A stretch of 64,000 nt of DNA from Streptomyces lomondensis (GTDB lineage Bacteria; Actinomycetota; Actinomycetes; Streptomycetales; Streptomycetaceae): the NCBI RefSeq assembly GCF_014651035.1, contig NZ_BMWC01000002.1, positions 248,001 through 312,000 on the forward strand. Reading direction: 5' to 3'. The position numbers and the translations under genes were made by a program. Of this stretch, positions 59,375 through 64,000 are shown one piece after another. The number at the start of each line of letters is the position of its first letter. Positions within the stretch are counted from its first letter, which is position 1. Below the pieces are notes generated by a model. It saw only the letters and a program-made list of their open reading frames with translations. It was not told the DNA's origin and ran no database searches.

Positions 59375-60001
59375 ATGACGGCCCCACGCACCACCCCCGC
59401 CGACCGCCCTCAGCTGGGTCTCCGGGAGCGGAAGAAGATCAAGACCCGCCGGGCGATCCGCGCCGCGGCCTACGCGCTGATCGAGGAGCAGGGCTACGAC
59501 GCCACGACGATCGAGCAGATCGCCGACCGCGCCGAGGTGTCGCCGTCGACCGTCTTCCGGTACTTCCCGGCCAAGGAGGACATCGTCATCACCGACGAGT
59601 GGGACCCGGTGATGCTGGAGGAGCTGCGGACCCGGCCGTCGGACGAGTCGTGGGCCGATGTCATGCGGCACGTGATGCGCACGGCCCTCGACCTGAGCCT
59701 CGCCGAGGAGCCCGAGGTGACGCGGCTGCGGATGCGGCTCGGGGTCGAGGTGCCCGCCGTCCGCGCCCGCATGATGGAGAGCATGGCGGCGACCGGCCGG
59801 CTGCTCCGCGCAGGCCTCGCCGAGCGCTCCGGGCTCGACCCCGACAGCCTGGAGCTGCGGGTCTTCACCATGTCGGTGCTGGGCGGCCTGCTGGAGGTCT
59901 CCCACTACTGGGCCGAGACCGGCCACCGGGACGACATCCGGGACCTCGTCGACCGCGCCCTGGACGTCCTGGAACACGGCCTGCCGACCGGAAAACCCTG
60001 A
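59375..60001 (+). CDS. TetR-family transcriptional regulator
   Basis: A 208-residue regulator. The N-terminal HTH is complete: RERKKIKTRRAIRAAAYALIEEQGYDATTIEQIADRAEVSPSTVFRYFPAKEDIV. The ligand domain is typical for the family but has no clear cognate. Start is ATG 59375 or ATG 59366 (three codons earlier). Its target gene is unknown; 33 bp ahead of the Mut7-C gene. Confidence 0.88.
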   Translation: MTAPRTTPADRPQLGLRERKKIKTRRAIRAAAYALIEEQGYDATTIEQIADRAEVSPSTVFRYFPAKEDIVITDEWDPVMLEELRTRPSDESWADVMRHVMRTALDLSLAEEPEVTRLRMRLGVEVPAVRARMMESMAATGRLLRAGLAERSGLDPDSLELRVFTMSVLGGLLEVSHYWAETGHRDDIRDLVDRALDVLEHGLPTGKP

Positions 60002-60034
60002 GGCCGGCGCCCGCCGCCGTGTCATCCTGACCAG

Positions 60035-60766
60035 GTGAACGGTCCCGAGATCCGCGTCGAGTTCGCGCCCGAGCTGCACGTCTTCGTCCCCCGGGCCCGC
60101 AGGGACGGCGCCGTGCGGGCCACCACCGACGGTGTCTCCAGCCTCGGCCATGTCATCGAGTCGCTGGGCGTGCCGCTGACCGAGGTGGGCGCGCTGGTCG
60201 TGGACGGCCGCGAGGTGCCCGTCTCGCACGTCCCGGCGTCCGGGGAGGCGGTGACGGTACGGACCGTCGTACGCCCGCAGCGGGTGCCCGGGGCTCCCCT
60301 CCGCTTCCTCCTCGACGTCCATCTCGGCACACTGGCCCGCCGGCTGCGCCTCCTCGGCGTGGACACGGCGTACGAGTCGACCGACATCGGCGACCCGGCC
60401 CTCGCGGCGCGTTCGGCGGCCGAGCAGCGGGTCATGCTGAGCCGCGACCGGGGGCTGCTGCGGCGCCGCGAGCTGTGGGCGGGGGCGTTCGTCTACAGCA
60501 CCCGTCCCGAGGAGCAGCTGCGTGACGTCCTGGACCGGTTCCGGCCCGACTTGCTGCCGTGGACGCGCTGCACGGCCTGCAACGGGGTGCTGCGCAAGGC
60601 GACCAAGGACGAGGTCGCCGACCAGCTGAAACACGGCACGCACGCGACGTACGACGTGTTCGCGCAGTGCACCGCGTGCGGCCGGGCGTACTGGAAGGGC
60701 GCGCACCACGAGCAGCTGGAGGCCATCGTGGAACGCGCCCTGGCAGACTCACGCGGTCATCGCTGA
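60035..60766 (+). CDS. Mut7-C RNase-domain protein with ubiquitin-like N-terminus
   Basis: A 243-residue protein. Residues ~5-80 are a β-grasp (MoaD/ThiS-like) module ending in VTVRTVVRPQ. Residues ~85-240 are a Mut7-C PIN-type RNase domain: FLLDVHLGTLARRLRLLGVDTAYES, VMLSRDRGLLRR, and a zinc ribbon CTACNGVL ... CTACGRAYW. GTG start at 60035. The last 10 bp overlap the tail of the convergent copper-oxidase gene. Substrate RNA unknown. Confidence 0.85.
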   Translation: MNGPEIRVEFAPELHVFVPRARRDGAVRATTDGVSSLGHVIESLGVPLTEVGALVVDGREVPVSHVPASGEAVTVRTVVRPQRVPGAPLRFLLDVHLGTLARRLRLLGVDTAYESTDIGDPALAARSAAEQRVMLSRDRGLLRRRELWAGAFVYSTRPEEQLRDVLDRFRPDLLPWTRCTACNGVLRKATKDEVADQLKHGTHATYDVFAQCTACGRAYWKGAHHEQLEAIVERALADSRGHR

Positions 60767-63168
60767 CCCTTCCTCACATCGCCCTTCCCGCAGGCGATGC
60801 CGTCCCTGTCGCGGTCCAGGCCCAGCGGGTCGTCCCTGCCGTTGACCTTCAGGCGGCCGTAGTCGTTCGCCTTGAGCCACTCACAGCGGGCTGCCGTCGA
60901 CTTCTTCACCTCCGCCGGGAAGTCGGTCGGCACGCAGACGTTGGCCGAGCCGTAGTGGCGGTCGCAGCCGGAGATCGTCGGGCTGACCTTCTGCGACGTG
61001 CGCTTCTTGCCGGGCCCCGCGACCTTGCCCGCCGGCGCGTCCGCGAAGTCGTGGACATGGGCCGAGGCGTCCGTCGCCGTGAGGGCCTGCGGGCCCTCAA
61101 GGTGCACCCACTTCGCCACCGACGGCACCCCGTTGGCGTCGACCGCGAAGAGCATGTACCAGCCGGGCGGGGCCAGGTCGGGGTTGCTCGTCACATTCAG
61201 GTCGACGTTGTTGCCGTCGACCGACAGCGGCAGGTCCACGAACCGCTGGTTCGGGTCGGAGGAGTGCGTCACGGCGGCCGGGCGGATCAGCTCGGCCTTG
61301 GCGATGGGCCGGTCGACGGTGATCCGCTGGGTGTCGCCGTAGGTCCACTCGGTGTCGATGACGGACGTGATCTGCGGGCGCGGGCCCTTGAACAGGTACG
61401 GCGGGCTGTAGACCGACACGTCGTGGTTCCAGGAGCCGTTGCCCGGGTTGTCGCCGGTGGTCATCACGCGGCCGTCGGGCAGCAGGAACGCCGAGGAGTG
61501 GTAACCGCGCGCCTCGGGGTCGACGGCCACCGGGTCGAAGGTCTCCGACGCGGGGTCGAAGATCGACGTCTCGTAGACCGGGTTGGCACGGTTGTGCAGG
61601 GCGCCGCCCGTCTCCAGCACCTTGCCGTCGGGCAGCAGCACCGCGGAGACGTACATCTTGCCCTGGTTCCCGGTCTGCGGGACGGGCCCGTTGCCGAGGT
61701 CGACCGTGCCCTGCGGGATCGGCGGCCCGGCCACGTACGACGGGTTCGGCTGCTTGAGGTCGATGATGTCGGTCAGGCGGTTCGCCTCCGGGTTGGAGTC
61801 GATGTTGCCGCCGCCGAGGGTGAGGACCTTCTGGTCCTGCGCCGGAGGCAGCAGCACGCTGGCCGACTGGTCGCGCTCGTCCTTGTTCCGCAGGCCCGGG
61901 ACCTGGGTGACGGTGTTGGCGCCGTAGTCGTAGATCGCCGAACCCGTGCCGGGGATGTTGTTGCCGAAGACGTGGCTGCCCGAGTAGAAGAGGCGGCCGT
62001 CCTGCATCAGGATCATCGACGGGTACAGGCCCCAGTACGACCAGGTCTGGTTGACCTTCCACAGCGGCTGCCACTGCTGCTCCGCCTCGGAGAACAGCTC
62101 GGCGGCGACCGAGCCGGTGGAGTCCTCGCGCAGCCCGCCGAAGGAGATGACGTCACCGTTGCCGAGGATCGTGGCCGACGGGTACCAGTGGCCGTCGTTC
62201 ATGTCGTTGGTCTTGGAGTAGGTCTCCGTCTCCGGGTCGAAGACATACGAGTCCTTGTAGCCCTGGTAGCCGACGCGGCCGTCCGCCGTCGGGTAGCCCT
62301 TGTTGCCGCTCATCACCAGCACGCGCCCGTCCTGGAGCTGCACATGCCCGGCGCAGAACATGTCCTTCGGCGTGGGGATGACCTTGTAGGTGCCCTTCTC
62401 CGGGTCGTAGACCGCCGAGGTGAAGGTGCCCGCCTCGAACATCGACTCGTCGTTGCCGGAGCCCGCGATCAGCAGCACCTTGCCGTTGTGCAGGACGACG
62501 GAGTGCATGGAGCGGACCGGGTTCTGGGTCGGGAGCACGTCCCACTTGCCGTTGGCGCACTGCTCGGCCGTGCCGGTGCACTGCGGTGGCAGAACCGGGT
62601 CGGGCACCTGGTCCATCGTGTAGTCGTCGGTGGTGGCAGAGCCGGTGCCGTAGACGGAGACGCCCCAGGAGATGCGGTCGGTGCCGGCCGGGACCTCGGG
62701 GGTGCGGACCGTGGCCTCGGTCCAGGTGCCCGCCAAGTCCAGCGTCTTGAGGTCGGTCCAGTACTGCCAGCCGGCCGTCGTGTCGTGCCGGAACAGCGTG
62801 ATCGCCGCGTCCGGGGTCGTCGTCTTGTACCAGAGGCCGAGGTCGTACTGCTTGCCCGGCGTCACCACCGGGGCGCACTCCGCGGACTCGGTGATCAGCG
62901 CCTTGCGGTCGCCCTCGACGCGGCGGGTCAGCTCGACCTTCATGGCCTTGGCCCCGGAGTGCGCGTCGGCCGTGGTGGTGAAGGCGAAGTCGTTGTCGCC
63001 CCAGCCGGACTTCTCCCAGCAGTACGGCATGTCACCGGTGCCGGCGGTCTCGAAGCCCGGGTTCTTGATGAGGTTGGCGGCGGAGGCGGGCTGGGGTGCG
63101 GTCAGCAGCAGGCCCGAGGTGAGGCCCGCCACGGACAGGAGCGCGGTCGTTCTGCGACGAAGGTTCAC
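60757..63168 (-). CDS. Secreted copper-radical (galactose/glyoxal oxidase-like) oxidase
   Basis: An 803-residue exported protein. Signal peptide residues ~1-30; residues ~31-190 are a carbohydrate-binding-like jelly roll (NLIKNPGFETAGTGDMPYCWE); residues ~200-640 a Kelch-type galactose-oxidase domain; then a DUF1929-type β-sandwich (VYSPPYLFKGPRPQI) and an excalibur calcium motif (LGLDRDRDGIACGKGD). The radical site is intact: Cys in DMFCAGHVQL, Tyr in DGHWYPSA, Tyr-His pair in RGYHSSAFLLP, and His in SWNHDVSVYSP. A GlxA-like role in modifying glycans at the cell surface is plausible. Coupled by a 4-bp overlap to the glycosyltransferase upstream. Confidence 0.88.
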   Translation of the reverse strand: MNLRRRTTALLSVAGLTSGLLLTAPQPASAANLIKNPGFETAGTGDMPYCWEKSGWGDNDFAFTTTADAHSGAKAMKVELTRRVEGDRKALITESAECAPVVTPGKQYDLGLWYKTTTPDAAITLFRHDTTAGWQYWTDLKTLDLAGTWTEATVRTPEVPAGTDRISWGVSVYGTGSATTDDYTMDQVPDPVLPPQCTGTAEQCANGKWDVLPTQNPVRSMHSVVLHNGKVLLIAGSGNDESMFEAGTFTSAVYDPEKGTYKVIPTPKDMFCAGHVQLQDGRVLVMSGNKGYPTADGRVGYQGYKDSYVFDPETETYSKTNDMNDGHWYPSATILGNGDVISFGGLREDSTGSVAAELFSEAEQQWQPLWKVNQTWSYWGLYPSMILMQDGRLFYSGSHVFGNNIPGTGSAIYDYGANTVTQVPGLRNKDERDQSASVLLPPAQDQKVLTLGGGNIDSNPEANRLTDIIDLKQPNPSYVAGPPIPQGTVDLGNGPVPQTGNQGKMYVSAVLLPDGKVLETGGALHNRANPVYETSIFDPASETFDPVAVDPEARGYHSSAFLLPDGRVMTTGDNPGNGSWNHDVSVYSPPYLFKGPRPQITSVIDTEWTYGDTQRITVDRPIAKAELIRPAAVTHSSDPNQRFVDLPLSVDGNNVDLNVTSNPDLAPPGWYMLFAVDANGVPSVAKWVHLEGPQALTATDASAHVHDFADAPAGKVAGPGKKRTSQKVSPTISGCDRHYGSANVCVPTDFPAEVKKSTAARCEWLKANDYGRLKVNGRDDPLGLDRDRDGIACGKGDVRKGQR

Positions 63169-64000
63169 ACGGCTCTCCTCGCGGTGCGGCCGTCGCGCAC
63201 GGACTCCTCACGGACCCGGCGCGGCAGGTAGACCAGCGCTTCGGTGGCCACGAAGCGCAGGACGAACGTCGTGACCAGCGCGAGCGCGGTGGCGGACAGC
63301 ACGCCCAGGTGCAGCTGGTGCACGAACACGGCGATCAGCGGGATGCGCAGCACCAGATCGGCGTTGGCGAGCAGCGCGAACCGCCCGGCCCGGTCCCACC
63401 AGCGCCGGTGCCGGCGCCGCTCGCGGAACAGCAGGTGCTCGATGAGCACGAAGTTCCAGGCGACGCCGAGCTGGTTGGCGAGGATCTCCGCCGGTACGTA
63501 GTGCATGCCGACGGCGGTCAGCGCCCACAGGCCGAGCAGGTTCGGGACGAAGCCCGTGAGCCCGATCAGGCCGAAGCCGATCATGCGCGCGACCGGCGAG
63601 GCGGCGCGCAGCCCGGCCAGATGGCGCAGGAAGCGGAAGCCTTCCTGCGCGGTCGACTTGGACTCGCCTGCGAACCGGTCCTGGAAGACGAACGGCACCT
63701 CGGTGACCGCGCGCGGGCGGCTGCGGACGGCGAGTTCGAGGAGGATCTTGTAGCCGAGCGGCTGGAGGACCTCGGCGGTGACCGCGCTGCGGCGGATCGC
63801 GAAGAAGCCGCTCATCGGGTCGCTGATGCCGTGCAGCCGACGGGGAAAGAGCGCCTTGGTCAGCCAGGTCGCCCCGCGCGAGACGGCCACGCGGTAGCTG
63901 CCCGCGAGCCCGGCCCGGCTGCCGCCCTTGATGTACCGGGAGGCGACGACCAGCCCGGCGTTCGCCCGCTCGCCGGTGGCGACCAGGTCGGGCACGAGCG
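63165..64000 (-). CDS. GT2 polyprenol-phosphate-type glycosyltransferase with GtrA domain, 3' part
   Basis: At least 277 residues; the start lies beyond the window. The visible part begins late in a GT2 (dolichol-phosphate-mannose-synthase-like) catalytic domain (ANAGLVVASRYIKGGSRAG, SDPMSGFFAIRRSAV, LLELAVRSRPRAVTEVPFVFQDR) followed by a GtrA domain with four membrane segments (MIGFGLIGLTGFVPNLLGLWALTAVG ... LVTTFVLRFVATEALVYL). It probably makes or uses a lipid-linked sugar, and overlaps the copper oxidase gene start by 4 bp, so the two act together. Confidence 0.85.
   Translation of the reverse strand, partial: LVPDLVATGERANAGLVVASRYIKGGSRAGLAGSYRVAVSRGATWLTKALFPRRLHGISDPMSGFFAIRRSAVTAEVLQPLGYKILLELAVRSRPRAVTEVPFVFQDRFAGESKSTAQEGFRFLRHLAGLRAASPVARMIGFGLIGLTGFVPNLLGLWALTAVGMHYVPAEILANQLGVAWNFVLIEHLLFRERRRHRRWWDRAGRFALLANADLVLRIPLIAVFVHQLHLGVLSATALALVTTFVLRFVATEALVYLPRRVREESVRDGRTARRAV

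Noticed and set aside
60559..63231. 890-codon plus-strand ORF opposite the copper oxidase gene
   Set aside because: Antisense shadow of a clear secreted oxidase gene.
1..64000. CRISPR arrays, tRNA/rRNA genes, insertion sequences, prophage
   Set aside because: None seen; the repeats present are short tandem or interspersed types without spacer-repeat structure, and no transposase or integrase was found.

Overview
The window looks like a stretch of a Streptomyces chromosome. It is very GC-rich, codons end in G or C, GTG starts and ATGA start/stop overlaps are common, and the gene content is typical of the genus (ahpD, Z-prenyl transferase, Tad/Flp pilus cluster with its own two-component system, GTP-type PEP carboxykinase, MEDS/anti-sigma proteins, large LuxR regulators, WXG100-type genes). 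Taxonomy is inferred from composition and gene content only.

Layout. 1-9995: housekeeping and accessory genes: 3' end of ahpD, an AI-2E-family membrane protein, a secreted SLT-type muralytic enzyme, a PIN-PhoH ATPase, a Z-prenyl diphosphate synthase with an unusual terminator-bearing leader, a broken winged-helix gene, and methyltransferase, deaminase, acetyltransferase and flavin oxidoreductase genes. 10192-15047: a T7SS-like block (WXG100-type protein, large WXG/coiled-coil/transmembrane protein, two followers, an exported protein and a lipoprotein). 15357-22504: a polymorphic-toxin locus headed by an 818-residue protein with a type IVb prepilin-like segment inside it, followed by immunity candidates (one frameshifted). 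22555-24661: Flp pilin, TadG-like, lipoprotein and OmpA-domain genes. 24807-33597: a nine-gene Tad operon (cpaB, cpaE/tadZ, tadE, tadE, tadA, tadB, tadC, histidine kinase, LuxR regulator). 33677-35658: a zinc-ribbon protein and a truncated second prepilin-headed toxin-like gene. 35672-43702: Nramp transporter, anti-sigma/MEDS pair, giant LuxR regulator, secreted carboxypeptidase, and an unknown protein. 43757-50590: a divergent D-amino-acid catabolic module (GntP permease, RidA, IclR, PfkB kinase; D-threonine-aldolase-like enzyme, D-aminoacylase). 50613-56044: secreted protease, a frameshifted Gly-rich membrane protein with a decayed duplicate of its tail, an aminotransferase, and an RHS remnant. 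56396-64000: pckG, TrhA-like protein, TetR, Mut7-C protein, and a secreted copper-radical oxidase coupled to a GT2-GtrA glycosyltransferase.

Most interesting observation. Three genes encode a prepilin-like G|xxxxEY segment at or near the N-terminus: the Flp pilin at 24661, the 818-residue toxin-like protein at 19851, and the truncated gene at 34893. Each carries the same kind of element, closely spaced GGGCCC direct repeats, about 70-125 bp upstream of its start. This suggests that toxin-like effectors are co-regulated with the Tad pilus and may be recognised by its prepilin/assembly machinery: a candidate pilus-coupled polymorphic toxin system. No TadV/CpaA prepilin peptidase is visible in the window.
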